DNA from: Trileptium ribeirensis
Taxonomy: Eukaryota > Nematoda > Enoplea > Enoplida > Thoracostomopsidae
Length of the DNA: 64,000 nt
Reading direction: 5' to 3'
Assembly (NCBI GenBank): GCA_030248225.1
Contig: JASANE010000493.1
Coordinates: forward strand, 1 to 64,000
The notes under the pieces were generated by a model, which saw nothing but the letters and a program-made list of their open reading frames with translations, was not told where the DNA came from and did no database searches. Position 1 is the first letter of the stretch. Every line of letters starts with the position of its first letter. A program made the translations under genes and the position numbers. Positions 48,555 through 60,000 of the stretch are shown in pieces.

Positions 48555-48766
48555 TTAATGAAACGGCATGGGGCTTCTGTGTCCAAATGCTAGTTTTATA
48601 TTGACGAATACATTGTCCACCTTGAATGACCCATCTCCGCGAGTACTGACATGAAATCGATGCAGCTTTTTAGCACTACGCAGCAAGTCGTCAGCTGTAG
48701 CACTAAGTTTACGCGGCTTCTGATCTGACGTATACATATCTTCGTCTTCTCGGTACAAGTCATCAC
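48555..48766 (-). CDS. NUDT19: NUDT19-like Nudix hydrolase, last exon
   Basis: On the minus strand, the acceptor ttttacaacttcag (its AG pairs with plus 48767-48768) opens an exon in phase 1 that ends at TAA (plus 48555-48557). It encodes DDLYREDEDMYTSDQKPRKL and later KLHRFHVSTRGDGSFKV, ending SPMPFH. The first residues continue the NUDT19 pattern of a Gly followed by D-x-L-Y, matching the mammalian protein after its T-A-D-G-L block. Mammalian NUDT19 hydrolyses CoA and related diphosphates in peroxisomes; the end here is not a peroxisomal SKL-type signal. A TTTATT at plus 48278-48283 could be the polyadenylation signal. Confidence 0.75.
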
Positions 48767-51407
48767 CTGAAGTTGTAAAAGCAGGTTATAACGATTAGTA
48801 AAATGACATCTTGGTTTTACAGAGGGCTAAATTATGTGGTACGCCGACATTCAGGCTCAGGATAGTCTGTTCAGCGTTACGAACATATCAATAACAGAAG
48901 AACCTACAACTCTACGTTACATGGTTTTTAGATTTGCACAACCAATTCGAAAAAATCTTATATTGAACTTTTGACATTCTATTTGAGCTATCTTCTCTTG
49001 CAGTAAGCAGTTACTGTTGATCGCTAGAAAACGTGTTGTTAGTGTTTTTTTGGCCATTTAATAAGAGTCTCACGTTTCTGTGTACGACGCACGGCACCTA
49101 TTAAATCTAGCTTTCCACAGGCGATGACTGAAAGAACTCTCGGTCCCTACAGAGGTATGCGAGTGCAAAATATTTTTTGAGACAACAGGCACATGCGCAA
49201 ATTTTGTGCACCGCCAATAAACCTGAACTCGCGAGCTCAGACGATTTTTGCAGGCCCTTGAAACCCACTAATTGTAAACCTATATCGCTGGCTTTGGAAG
49301 TTCTTCATTATTGACTTTAATCCATTATACTGTATTTAGTTTCATTATACTGAATTCTTTACCGTTGGCTTTGGGTTCACAGGCTGCACGACGATCGTGA
49401 GATACTTTCTTCGCGCATCTCCCTACCGCCCAGGCAGCCACTCTAAACAGACATCTTAAACACATTTTGAAATTGGTCAAACCCGCGTTCTGTTGCTACA
49501 GCGTCGATTGAACAAAGCTGGTATGCATCGGTTTTTCGGATACACACCAACTAACACAGACTTTTGGGTAGTACCAGCTAAAGGGACGAGAACCATCTGA
49601 TTAAAACAGCGTCTAATAAAGGAACAATTTAGTTGTTTCGATGAGGGCGCCCACTGTTCCACATCAATGGAACCATTAAAACAAATCACATAGTAATTTC
49701 AAAAGCGAATGCTAAAGAACCTTGTTTTTAGCACGCCGCTCATTAAACGGAACATTTCATTAATCGTTCTCATCATCAACCATGCAGGATTATACATCCA
49801 GTGAGTAGCCAGTACTAACGCCCGTGCCCGGCTCATCCCGCTGGTATTAAAGGAACCATATCCGCGCACAGCTCTAGGTCCGTCTCCCTATTAATTGTGC
49901 CGAACCGCCAGGAAGTCATGGTAAATCTCACTTATGGGGGCTGCTTTGCACATATCACATTACGCACTGGGTAGAACAGATTAATCATATCCTATTTGAA
50001 TCCAAAATAATTCAAGGCATAATAAATTGTACGCTAGTCGCTAGTGTCACAGCCTCCGTTGTGTTTATCGCCACTTATGTGATACACATGTTATGAAAAG
50101 AATTGCTAAATGTCTTAATGATCAGCTTTTCCATTATATCTACTCCATTCAAGCACCTTGACGTTTGGAATACCTGTAGACCTATGCATTGCATTCTTCA
50201 CTTGAAATAGACTAACGATGGTTCAATAACAAGTAGCACAATTGTAGGCTTACAGGTTAGGTTCCCAGTGTAAAATCGGTCGTTTTAAATTAATATATAC
50301 AACTTGGAAATAATTCTGTCCTACATAACACCAGCCAAGGTGCAATTGAGAAATGCTGCACAAGACGCCAATTCCGTCAAAACCTTTCTTCTTCGATAAA
50401 TTAGCCCTTACGCAACAGTTTTTGTTTTCGATATATAACAAAGTTGCACGTTGCCAAGACTTCCGGGAAACCAGTTTTGATAACTGAACCACTGACTGAG
50501 ACATGGTAGGTTTATGGTATTTTAATAGTTATTATAGGGACAACAATGAAAATAATCCTGCGTTTTCTTGGGGTCACTTTTTCGCTGGGTTATGTACGGA
50601 CCATCTGTGTCCGCGCTGGAGTCACAGAATCTTCCAGAGCAAAACAATAAAACACTGTAGTATCTGATTCCGATTGAGCCCGCGAAACATTTCAAACTAT
50701 GTCCCTGGAAGTGGAATGTGACCAGCAAAGCGCACTCAATCGTCAGTAATGGTGTGAAAAGCCCGATACGGCTTTCCCTTGTTTTCGCTTGCTGCCATGT
50801 ACATTGTGATCACATGAACGTCGAGCTCTCAGTCGCAGATATATTTATCAGTCAAGTAAAACTTCTTGGAAAGTTCGACGGGTTTAGAACGCGGTGAAAG
50901 CATCAGCTTAAGCTAATGGCCTAAAGGGTAATGACTAGCTGTAGGGCATAGGCTACCATGAGTCACGTCCTCGTGCAGGCCGGAAACATCAGCTGGCTAT
51001 GAACCAAACTAATGTTTGTCCCTGCACCAGTTGAACGGCATTTAACAACAAAATATTACAATCTAGCGGTTAATTTTATCATCTATGGGATACCCTTTAT
51101 TCAAATCACGTAGGTTTGAGGTACATACTACGCAATTATCGAGTGAATACTAAATAGACGGCACCAAAACTGAAATAGTACAATTAAGTTGAAGAAGCGC
51201 TTAAAGGATAACAATGTTTTTGAGCATCAATTTCTTATTTGTAGTAACTTGAGGTGTGGGTCACTTTTTTATTGAAATAATTATCGTTGAGCCTGTGGTA
51301 CGTGGTATAGTTGTGTTGCCGCGTTGTCATGTTATATCTGCAAATAGTAATATCATAAATACTATCTTTTGTTTTTATCCTGTCTAAAATATATCTCAAA
51401 TTCCTAC
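48767..51407 (-). other. NUDT19-like intron
   Basis: Phase-1 intron of about 2.64 kb on the minus strand. Open frames inside (49477-49689 and 50250-50504, minus) lack splice sites in the right phase and match no family. No repeat recognised. Confidence 0.65.
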
Positions 51408-51618
51408 CATTGAGAACCATGATCCTAACGCCATCTGAAGAAACATTGGCTTGTGGACAATACGTTTCGAAGCTCAATGCTTCCCTTCGTTGAGCAAAAT
51501 CGTTCAGTTCATCAATAGTAGAAAAGGTTGCAAGACGAGCCAATTCATAAGCCTGTGGTGGAGCAAGTTGAAGATCACCATTGACAAATTGTTGGACTGC
51601 TTCCGATGGATCAATCCA
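51408..51618 (-). CDS. NUDT19: NUDT19-like Nudix hydrolase, penultimate exon
   Basis: On the minus strand, the acceptor ttctcttttag (AG pairing with plus 51619-51620) is in phase 0 and the donor CTCAATG|gtagga lies after plus 51408, phase 1. The exon encodes WIDPSEAVQQFVNGDLQLAP then PQAYELARLATFSTIDELND and ends SSDGVRIMVLNG. This is the C-terminal region of NUDT19: W-x-x-P-S-E-A, the P-P-Q-x-Y-E-L/I-x-R-L block, and the S-D-G/T-A-D-G segment all occur in order in the mammalian enzyme. The Nudix box itself must be in exons further along the minus strand; none was found up to 64 kb, so the gene probably continues outside the window. Confidence 0.82.
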
Positions 51619-52128
51619 CTAAAAGAGAACAAAAAGTGAGATATATGTATTTCCTCTTGAACGAGTTTCACATAAAAAATTAAACATTAATGCTTTCATT
51701 TGCACAGTCCGAAGCACTGCTTATTATGGTGGGAACTGGCCGGATTTTTTGTTGGGAGGCTGCCGGGGTGGGGGGAAGCGAAGTTGCTCCGAGATGAATC
51801 CGAACCTCAGGGGAACAATACCGCCTCGCCACTATGAGCATGTGTATAATAACAAATACTTAATCTATGCCACCAAGTTCAAAAATTTATATTTTAGAAC
51901 CAGGCCTGTAGCAACCATAGTTCCCTGGCCTCTAATATTTACAGAATATATAGGCATTAATCATAAAATGCTCAATGCTAGTTTATTTGTAAATTTTTGT
52001 TGCCTAAATGGAGTAAGGCGCGACACCTTTGCAGTTGATTAGCGGACTTCAGCGGTCCCTTTATTAGGTATTCCGATATATCCACGGTTAGATAGTGTAA
52101 CGTTGCATAGTGCTTAATACATATTTGC
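51619..52128. other. probable NUDT19 intron, start
   Basis: About 0.5 kb with a short G-rich patch at 51755-51800. Nothing else recognised. Confidence 0.45.
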
Positions 52129-53276
52129 CAGGGAATAACAGGAACCGAAATTTAAACCGGAACCAGCAACCGGAACCGTCCAATTAAAACCGGAACTTGG
52201 TCTTCGAAACTTATATAGAGTAAAACAGATGAAGAAATAAAGGTATAGTGGATTTAAAATGTACTGAAAAAAACTTTTACATTAGATTTAATGTATTGCG
52301 ATGGCATTAGTGCCTTTCTGAAACTTTAACGAGACTGAGGAAGCTAATAATGGTTATTTATGGATTAATATGTCGGTTTTTGGACACACAGAGCAAGAAA
52401 ATGCCTTCCACTATACACCCATGCGTATACTGCGTCAATCTGCTTGTAACTAAGTATGCTTGCATAGAGCGTAGAATAAACACTTTTACTCTGTCTCCAG
52501 TCGCATCCATTTGCTACACATACGTTTGTTACATGTAGTTCTGTAGGAAACTTGGAATTATTGTTTATATGGCTCAAGACAAAATAATAAAAGGTAATTT
52601 TCTGATCAGTGGTCAGACCCACTGTTTAGGCTAGCGTTGTGCAAACAGTGGCCGTCGGGCAGATGATAATGATGATAACTTTCTAATCAGAATGCTATAA
52701 ATGAGACAAACTGGGATACTGCTCGCACAGTTTCAATAAATACAGGGCATTGCCAAGAAAGCAGTTTCTGGCTGCGTTGCAGATAACGTTACTTTACTTT
52801 AATGTTTACCGATTTACAAAATTTACAAGCGCACTGCCCGGTGCTTGACGCAATTTATGTTAGCCAAGCTTACGCTAAGTACTTCTACGTAATCCATACA
52901 CTGTTACTCAGTTGGACCGGCTTAATTCGAACATTACCCCGCAGACTTCTGAATGTGTGAAATACCTGCTACAAACATCGACCGGACCTGGCTTTGTCTT
53001 GTTAACAAACTCCTGCACGTTGAGATGAAAAATTCCTACTGAAATTATTTGCCGTACTTACGTTTCACAAGGCAAATTGCAGAGTTAATATTTTCTTTTG
53101 CATGGTTGTATTGGAACTTGATCATTGTATATATATTACATGTTTGGACCACAGATGAAGCAAAAACGTGGAAAATTTCTGAACCGGAATTCCGGTTCCG
53201 GTATAGATTTAGCCCTTTGCCGGAACCGTAACCGGAACACGATTTTCGCCGGAACCGGAATTCCGGTTATTCCCTG
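52129..53276. mobile_element. non-autonomous hAT element, 1148 bp, perfect 8-bp target duplication
   Basis: Ends CAGGGAATAACAGGAACCG and CCGGTTATTCCCTG are inverted repeats (11 matching bases, then one mismatch). The element is flanked by identical ATATTTGC octamers (52121-52128 and 53277-53284). Both subterminal regions are packed with CCGGAACC / GGTTCCGG motifs (52140-52205 and 53178-53268), typical transposase-binding repeats. No transposase remains. Confidence 0.92.
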
Positions 53277-53399
53277 ATATTTGCGTATGCGCGGATCTAG
53301 TAGTATATAAAGGAAGGTTTAAAATGAAAAATGCATTGAGAGAGTTACGTTTCGCCATAGTAAATTTTGAGTAAAATGTATAATTTATTTATATTAGAT

Positions 53400-53612
53400 A
53401 TAAGAAATCTCATTGTACGTAATAAGGCTGTCATGGCACAACATATCCTGTTCAGTACAGCGGCAGGACGGAGTACCGACATACTCGGCCGAACAGAACA
53501 CCAGCTTTCCCTACCAGTTACGGTGTCCCAGCCTACTCGGCCGGCCGATAGGCGATGGTCGTGGAAAACATGGCCGAGGGTGGTTTTTCCGGCGGGTGCC
53601 CAACACTAGTGC
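53400..53612. mobile_element. fragment of the 45.4-kb MITE family
   Basis: GC-rich, with gccggccgat and a right end ggtttttccggcgggtgcccaacactag that resembles the right end at 45.83 kb (ggttttcacggccgttgtccaacacta). No left end found. Overlapping open frames here are by-products of the GC content. Confidence 0.5.
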
Positions 53613-54089
53613 TTATATAGGACTGCGACAGTTTCTCATGTACGACAAGCTTGATATTGCGACCCGTTAGCTAAAGTTTGAATAACTATGGATTCGACAA
53701 ACAGTTCAGTCACTAGTGCACGCGGTCTAAGCCCAGAAATCCAGGTTCAATTGGCCCGTGCAACGAAGACTGCTTATTGTTACATGACGTCGCGTTAATT
53801 CGCAATATAAAAAAGTTAGCAATTATTTCATCAAGTAAGATAAGATTCTATATATGTAAATGTAACTTTAAAAGTCAAGTAGTTTTTGACGTTTGCTCTA
53901 AAACGAACTTGTAACGATTTTTATTGCAGCGTCAACACATGGCTTCCAGCATATTGATTGACGTATGAAGTGAAGGATGTTCCTTATTTCATTTCAACAC
54001 ATTATTACTCGGATTCTGTATGATATGAGTGAACAACTAGAATGGCAATGCCACTCAAAACTATAAAGTATTCGGATTTTGACCTAAGA

Positions 54090-54362
54090 CCAACACTGGC
54101 AGATCCAGGAATTTTTGACGGATGCTCATTTACAGACCGTCCCCCACCCAAGCACGCAGAACATTTTGGCAACAATAGGGTGTAGAGTGGAAAACACTGC
54201 GGTAAAAATATTGGAGAAAAATTTTTTTGCTAACTGGCAAAAAAACCCCGAGACATCTATACCCCAAAGTTGTTGTCACAGACAAATTCAAACTTTCCCT
54301 GGGGAAAATATCGCTAAATTGTCGCAGGCAGATTTTTCCCCTAAGGCAGATTCTCCTGGCTA
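54090..54362. mobile_element. hAT-end-like fragment
   Basis: Begins cactggcagatccaggaatttttga, very like the common hAT end CAGTGGCGGATCCAGG, and ends in a related but degenerate ttctcctggctaatcacc. No target duplication found. Confidence 0.4.
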
Positions 54363-54510
54363 ATCACCATGTCCGAATCGCTTTTCTTAGTGCATGATGT
54401 ATCACTTGGGCCGAAAAATATGGTGAAAAACCCTGCCTTAGATACTGCAACACAACTAATCACGCATTTAAGGAAACCGTATGCCTTTCTTTTCTATATT
54501 ATATATATTC

Positions 54511-54940
54511 ATACATGTCGGCGGTCGATCATGCCAGGGGGTAGAGGCCCCCCACGGGGGGGGGTCGCGGCCATCCCAGGGGGGGGGGTAACCCCCCTGG
54601 CCGGCCAAATTTTCCTAGGGGGTTTAGTCGTGAGGACCTTTTTAGTTTGGTCCTCGCAGCCACATTTTTTGCCTATGAGCGCAGTTTTTACAGAAAAATT
54701 AATAAAATATCAACCCTTTTCGAACCACAAATGTACGGCCGTACGTGCACCTTTAGCAACCAGTAGGTGCAATTTGCGCAAGGTTCTGCACTAAGGTCAT
54801 ACTTCGAAATTCGTCGAGGAGCTGCCAAGCCCCCCTGCGGGGGGGGGGGTGCTGCGCACTTCAGCCCCAGGGTGGATCACCTTCGGCCTCGGGGGGGGGG
54901 GTCCGGACCTCAGGGGGGTTACCCCCCTGCCGGCATGTAT
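54511..54940. mobile_element. G-run foldback element, 430 bp
   Basis: ATACATGTCGGCGG at the left and CTGCCGGCATGTAT at the right are inverted repeats (12 of 14 bases, extending weakly into the AT flanks). Just inside both ends are G-runs of 5-11 that pair with C-runs (gggggtagaggccccc, caggggggttacccccctg) and may also form G-quadruplexes. Coding capacity none; class unknown. Confidence 0.6.
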
Positions 54941-55610
54941 GGATATATTACTTATACATGGGAGAGCACAACTTATATGATATATACTAAAATTTAACGA
55001 AGAATATGGATTTTAATTTCAATTCAGATGTTGGCTACAACGCTTTCTTACAGTGTAAGAAAACACAAAAGTATCCAGAGTCGTGGGCAAAAATAACCAG
55101 TGGTTTCACAAGAATTAATAGCGGAGATTGCGCTCCTAAGCGAACCGTGTAGAGCTAAACCCGTCGAAAGGAACATTACTCATTCGCTGTGGCAAATCTA
55201 TCCAAGTGTTTGTTAAACCATCTTGCCCATGTCAATTTAAGGGCCGAAGGATAATGCATGCCATGCCGTTCTCGATATATATACTAAGCCTGAGCCTTAG
55301 TCTAAGCTAAGATTTCTATATGTGCCATGTACTAAGCCTAAGTCGGGGGGACTGCCCCCCGAACCCCCGCTGTAAGCTGTTCTTTTTTCTAACGTTATAA
55401 CGTCCGGCCCCTAAAGTTGACATGGGCCAACCATCTGAGCGTATGAAAGGGCGGAAATCCTAAGGGCCAATACGTTGTATCTTTAGAAACGGCCAAAGTA
55501 ACCTGAGGGGCAAAATAACATGCAGGCTATGCCGTTCTCGATATACTAAGCCTAAGTTAAGGTCCTCCTATGAGACGTACACTAAACCAAGGAATAAGTC
55601 TCAGAGGAAG
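54941..55610. other. transposon-derived non-coding sequence with an internal repeat
   Basis: Two related segments, about 55240-55340 and 55520-55575, share atgc-tgccgttctcgatata and tactaagcctaagt. A hairpin-prone ggggggactgccccccgaacccccg lies at 55345-55369. Likely the non-coding leader of the element encoding the OTU-like protein downstream. Confidence 0.45.
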
Positions 55611-56373
55611 ATGAAACTTACTCTCACGAAAGGCGGTGGCAAAAAGGTTTCGGTTAATGCGGGTGTAAGAGTGTTTTATAAAGCAAGAAGTGTCATGGAA
55701 AGACATGGCTGGGACCATACGAAGGTACTGCCGTTCTTAAAACTGGCCTGGTGAAGATAAAAACCTTAAGTCGGGAGTTGAGCTCTACTGCTATCTCGCA
55801 GAGCCAGGTGAAAAAATATGCAGAGAGAAGACAACGTGTTTCCAAGCCAAGAATTTTTGTTCCTGCTGAGGAAATCTGGCAGAACTATGCAGCTAAAACG
55901 TAAGTTTGGTGATTGAGAAATGTCGGAGAATCACACCAGTTCAAATGCCTCTGAAAGACACTGTTCAGAGAGTTGATGTCGCGAGAGATGGCGATTGTTT
56001 CTTTCGATGTGGTAGTTATTGGATCACGGGTTCAGAGGCCCATCACGCCAAAGTTCGCAGTGAATTGGTTACATCCATGTCCAGTGCCTTTGAAAAGGTT
56101 CTTGATACTAAGCAAAACGACATGCTGAGTACATAGCTGAATCACGTGTAGACCAATTGGGCGAATGGACCACCGACACAGAAATATTTTCGGCTGCAGT
56201 ATTTTTCTACACGAACATGTGTGTTCTTTTGTGGGTAGAAAGACTCGAGAAAGATGGCTGAAGTTCAGTGTGTTCTTTTGTGGGTAGAAAGACTCGAGAA
56301 AGATGGCTGAAGTTCAGTGGTTCCATACTGAATTATGCGGTGGTTCGCAAAGAATTCTCGTATATATTTCAAC
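55611..56373 (+). pseudogene. broken transposon gene with OTU cysteine-protease-like domain
   Basis: Three protein-like frames follow each other. The first, ATG 55611 to TGA 55752-55754 (MKLTLTKGGGKKVSVNAG...), is unassigned. The second runs about 55760-55903 and contains SQSQVKKYAERRQRVSKPRI. The third, from about 55906, carries VARDGDCFFRC, the OTU Asp-Gly-Asp-Cys motif with catalytic Cys at 55996-55998. A frame change near 56120-56136 (after KQNDMLST) leads into EYIAESRVDQLGEWTTDTEI then FSAAVFFYTN, which continues the OTU fold. A 49-bp tandem duplication (56219-56316) then breaks it, and a hAT element interrupts it at 56374. OTU domains are carried by Helitrons, Kolobok-type and some LTR elements; the class here is not determined. 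Confidence 0.65.
56219..56316 (+). repeat. perfect 49-bp tandem duplication
   Basis: gtgtgttcttttgtgggtag through ctgaagttca occurs twice back to back (56219-56267 and 56268-56316) without a difference, shifting the OTU-like frame. Confidence 0.97.
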
Positions 56374-57090
56374 CAGAGCTGGAAGTGGGTCAGTGGGTCA
56401 TGTACTAGGCGATTTTGGGTGGGTCACGTGGGTCGTGGGTTTTTACTCCCGACCCACGCAACGATTTTAGCTGTGATTTTAATATCATGAAATTGAGGAT
56501 CCGTTCGCCAGCTCCCGTTCAACACCAGGAACGTCCGTTATTTCGCACAGACCGAAAGTTGAAAATTTTGCTGCAAAGTTTGGACATGAATGCGTCATCT
56601 ATGAGAATCTTCCCTGCCCAACGCATGGCTATAACTTGCTTCGATGGTGGTGCGACAATAAAGAGCCCATTCCTCTGCTCAGTTCTGTGGCTCGTACCTT
56701 GTTTGTATTTCCTGCAAGTTCATCTGAGGCTGAACGACATTTTAGCACATTTAATAGTTGCAATATTATCACACCTCAAAGGTCATGTCTTGAGCCTGAT
56801 GTTGTTGAATCACTTTCAGTTTCCATTGAACATTATAAGAACATCTGAATGAAAATGCAGTGGTATTTGAGCATGAGCTATAGTATTATACCTTGTAAAA
56901 ATTGTGTTTTAATATGCAGTGTTGTTTTTAATTCTTCGTGCTTTAAAATTTGTATGAGCAGCTAAGCCAACCAAACTCTAAAGTTGTGTAACATTAAGAT
57001 TCAGTTAATATGCGCGAAGGCATTGATGGGTCGTGGGTCAAGTGGGTCGTTGAATCGTGGGTCAAGAATTGTGACCCACTTCCAGCTCTG
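56374..57090 (+). mobile_element. hAT deletion derivative, 717 bp, with transposase C-terminus
   Basis: Terminal inverted repeats are perfect over 19 bases (CAGAGCTGGAAGTGGGTCA and its complement), and the 8-bp target duplication is perfect (ATTTCAAC at 56366-56373 and 57091-57098). Further gtgggtc/gacccac repeats fill both ends. It kept only the 3' part of the transposase gene, and it sits inside the OTU-like pseudogene, so it arrived later. Confidence 0.95.
56553..56848 (+). pseudogene. hAT transposase fragment, C-terminal dimerisation domain
   Basis: Within the 717-bp element, one frame (open from before KVENFAAKFGHECVI at about 56553) runs through HGYNLLRWWCDNKEPIPLLS and LFVFPASSSEAERHFSTFNS to LEPDVVESLSVSIEHYKNI, ending at the TGA before 56849. 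W-W, P-x-L, P-A-S-S-S-x-x-E-R-x-F-S and R-x-x-L-x-P are the hallmarks of the hAT C-terminal (hATC) domain. The N-terminal BED finger and catalytic core are absent, so the copy cannot move itself. Confidence 0.9.
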
Positions 57091-57098
57091 ATTTCAAC

Positions 57099-60000
57099 CA
57101 TCAATCATAGAATCATTATAACGTTATTTAGGTAGAAAAAAGCTATTCTCTTGAATTTATAACGAACGGTTGCAAACTTTGTACTGTTTGCAAAATAATG
57201 TGCAATTATGTATAATTTTATGGAAATTTAGGATACTATGCTGACGCGAGATAAACTTAGCAGAAAATCAGCTGGAAATAAATTTGAGCAAATGTTCCCC
57301 CGGTAAAATCTGCCTGTGACCTTCGACGCCTATGGACCTCAACCCATCCATCATCACTAAATTATTCTGACACGGTTCTTATTTTTTACAATTTTGATAA
57401 CACGACTTAGATGAGACGGTGGGCTCGAGTTCTCTTTCTAGATGCCATAGCGAAAACTCGAGAGACGATCGCTAGTAATGTATTGTGTAGTTGAAACCCA
57501 AAGAACCATGAATATTGCAGTTACACCAGAATTCAGAGGTACATAATTGAAATTACCAGTTACTTAATAACGTAGTGGCCTAAATGTTGAACTCTAAAGG
57601 TGTATGTTAACTTGTGTACCTTCCAAATCGTAGAGAGCATATCATTTTTGTTAAAATTTCCAATACGTGGCTGTGTATCTCTGGAACCTGACTAGTACGA
57701 CTGAATGAAAATTGAGAGCGATTTCGGAAACCTGATATGAAAGTTCTATTGGGTATTAAATATGACACTAACCACCGATGGTTTCTTAGCGAATGTATAA
57801 AACAGACAAGTGGACAACGCTTGCCATAGGTCTCTCATGGTACTGTTTTAGTTTTTTTGCGCCTACGTAAGCTGCAAATTTTGCAATGTCGTGAACTTGG
57901 TGCGACCGATTCATTTGGTCAAACAATACGAGTATCAATATATATTTCTGTATTAATCACATTTAATTCACAAAAGAACAACGCGTTGTGGAGCTTAAAT
58001 GGTAATATTTTCGTTTCCTATAAGTATATACGTAAATTGTAAATGTTTAACGTTATGAACTAGCGCGATCAATTTTGTCAAACAATACTTCACACTGGAC
58101 AGGCATGTCTGCTTATCAACTTTATGATTTAAAAGGTCTGAATCTTATGTTTAGGCGACTTAATCAAAAAGGTTTTTCTACAAGACTATGCTCAATGTCG
58201 TATATTTAGTCGAATAGTTTTTTAATCACAAAGAACGGCAACATTCATGGATAAGTCTCATAGTGGTAACACGATTGCCACTAGCAAATTAATTTCAAAG
58301 AGAGTTGTATTTTTGTAGAAGAGAGTAGCGACGTTTGTTTGTCTCATATATGACATTTTATCAACGGTTCGAATCCGAACAATGTGAACACTTCGTATAC
58401 AAAACGTGTGCAAATCGAATCGAATCCGACTCAATATGAACATGGGATTAGTGCATGCATAAATCCCCTCGCCTACAGCGGTATTTTACGTCAAACATAG
58501 TTAAATAAAGGTACAAAATAGATGCATGTTACATATATATGCATAAACATAATAATTTGGCTTATTGCATACATACCTACAGCTAATCAATTACACAAAC
58601 GCCCACATTTCGCACAAGTGAAAAGATTAGGAGCTCGCTTTATTTCAACTGACAATTATTAACTGCCGAACAAAAAGCATTAATAATTTATCTAAAACAT
58701 CAGACCAAAAACGATAAAACAAAATAACACTTCATGAAATACTTATATTATATATAATGAGGTCGCTGACTATGTCCTTTCGAATATACGTTAAATGGTT
58801 ACGAGAGGAACGTGTTTAATTCCGTGCATGATCGGTATGTGTAACAATAAAAGCAATAAGATATAGCTCATTTCGACGAGCTGCTTTAAGGCGAAGGGCC
58901 ATTTTTTTGCAGCTGTTGATGCCAAAAATTTGCAGCATGTATCTCAGCACTGAGTTACTAGACTTAGAAACGCACTGCGTAGAGGTATTCGGCCTGGTTT
59001 ACATTCACAGTGGATAAAGTCTGTTTCAAACATTTGTTTATATGACCCATTACACATTTACTAAATACACCACATGAGAAATAACAAAAATTGTATTGTG
59101 TGCTACTGAAAGATTAAGATTCACACTATTGGCAAGGTTTATTATCCAATTATTCGGCGTAATTTGTCACCCAATGAGTGCACAGATATGCTATGTAATG
59201 CAATAGGTAGAGACCATGAATGTTAAATTCTATGAATTTTCATAATTTTACCACTACTACCAATACTATTACATAGTATTGAAATCAATTCTCCAAAAAT
59301 CATTTTATTTTTATACATCATGCTACAGAATAATGCACAAATTTGCTTAAATTGCGACACAAATGTTGCTCGATTTGGTGCAGAAAATTAATGCAATTTC
59401 AAGCCTCGTAAATGTGTAATGCCAGTCAGGTCACAGATTGTTGTGTTATATCAATGACAAAGTTTATTAAGTATAAGTAGAAAAACATGTTTGTGTAATA
59501 GAGGCTACGCAATTGAACAGAACTTTATAAATTCGCAATCAATAAATCTTTAACGTGTGAATGCAGATGTGTTCACAGAATACACAACAGTTTCGCGAAT
59601 AACGCATACACTTTCACATATACCAAATTTTGACTGATGGTAATAGAAACAATAACATTTCACGGATATGGGTTATGACACACGGGACAATAGCGGTGAC
59701 ACTTCGATATAGCGCTCTGCAGTATTCCAAGTTGCTTCAACAAAGAGAAAATTTATACCGGGGATTGCTGCACCGTTTGACACAGAAGCGAACAGTTCAT
59801 CTTACGTACAACAGTTCCTACATTACGAAATTATAACGGGTACAATTAAAGGAACGCCGATGCACAATGCTGTTACTGCTGTTGATATTCCCAAGCGATT
59901 ATATGCAGCCAAAATAGTAGTTATAGGCAAGAGCATAGATATAATATCATGTTTGGATATTAATCATGGCCGCTAGCAAGTATGGCCGAACTATTCTGGT

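Noticed and set aside
49477..49689. Minus-strand open frame as an extra NUDT19 exon
   Set aside because: The flanking exons already join in phase 1 and restore the NUDT19 motif; this frame has no suitable splice sites.
53367..53670. Overlapping open frames of 80-85 codons
   Set aside because: They cover a GC-rich MITE fragment ending in cccaacactag; no protein pattern.
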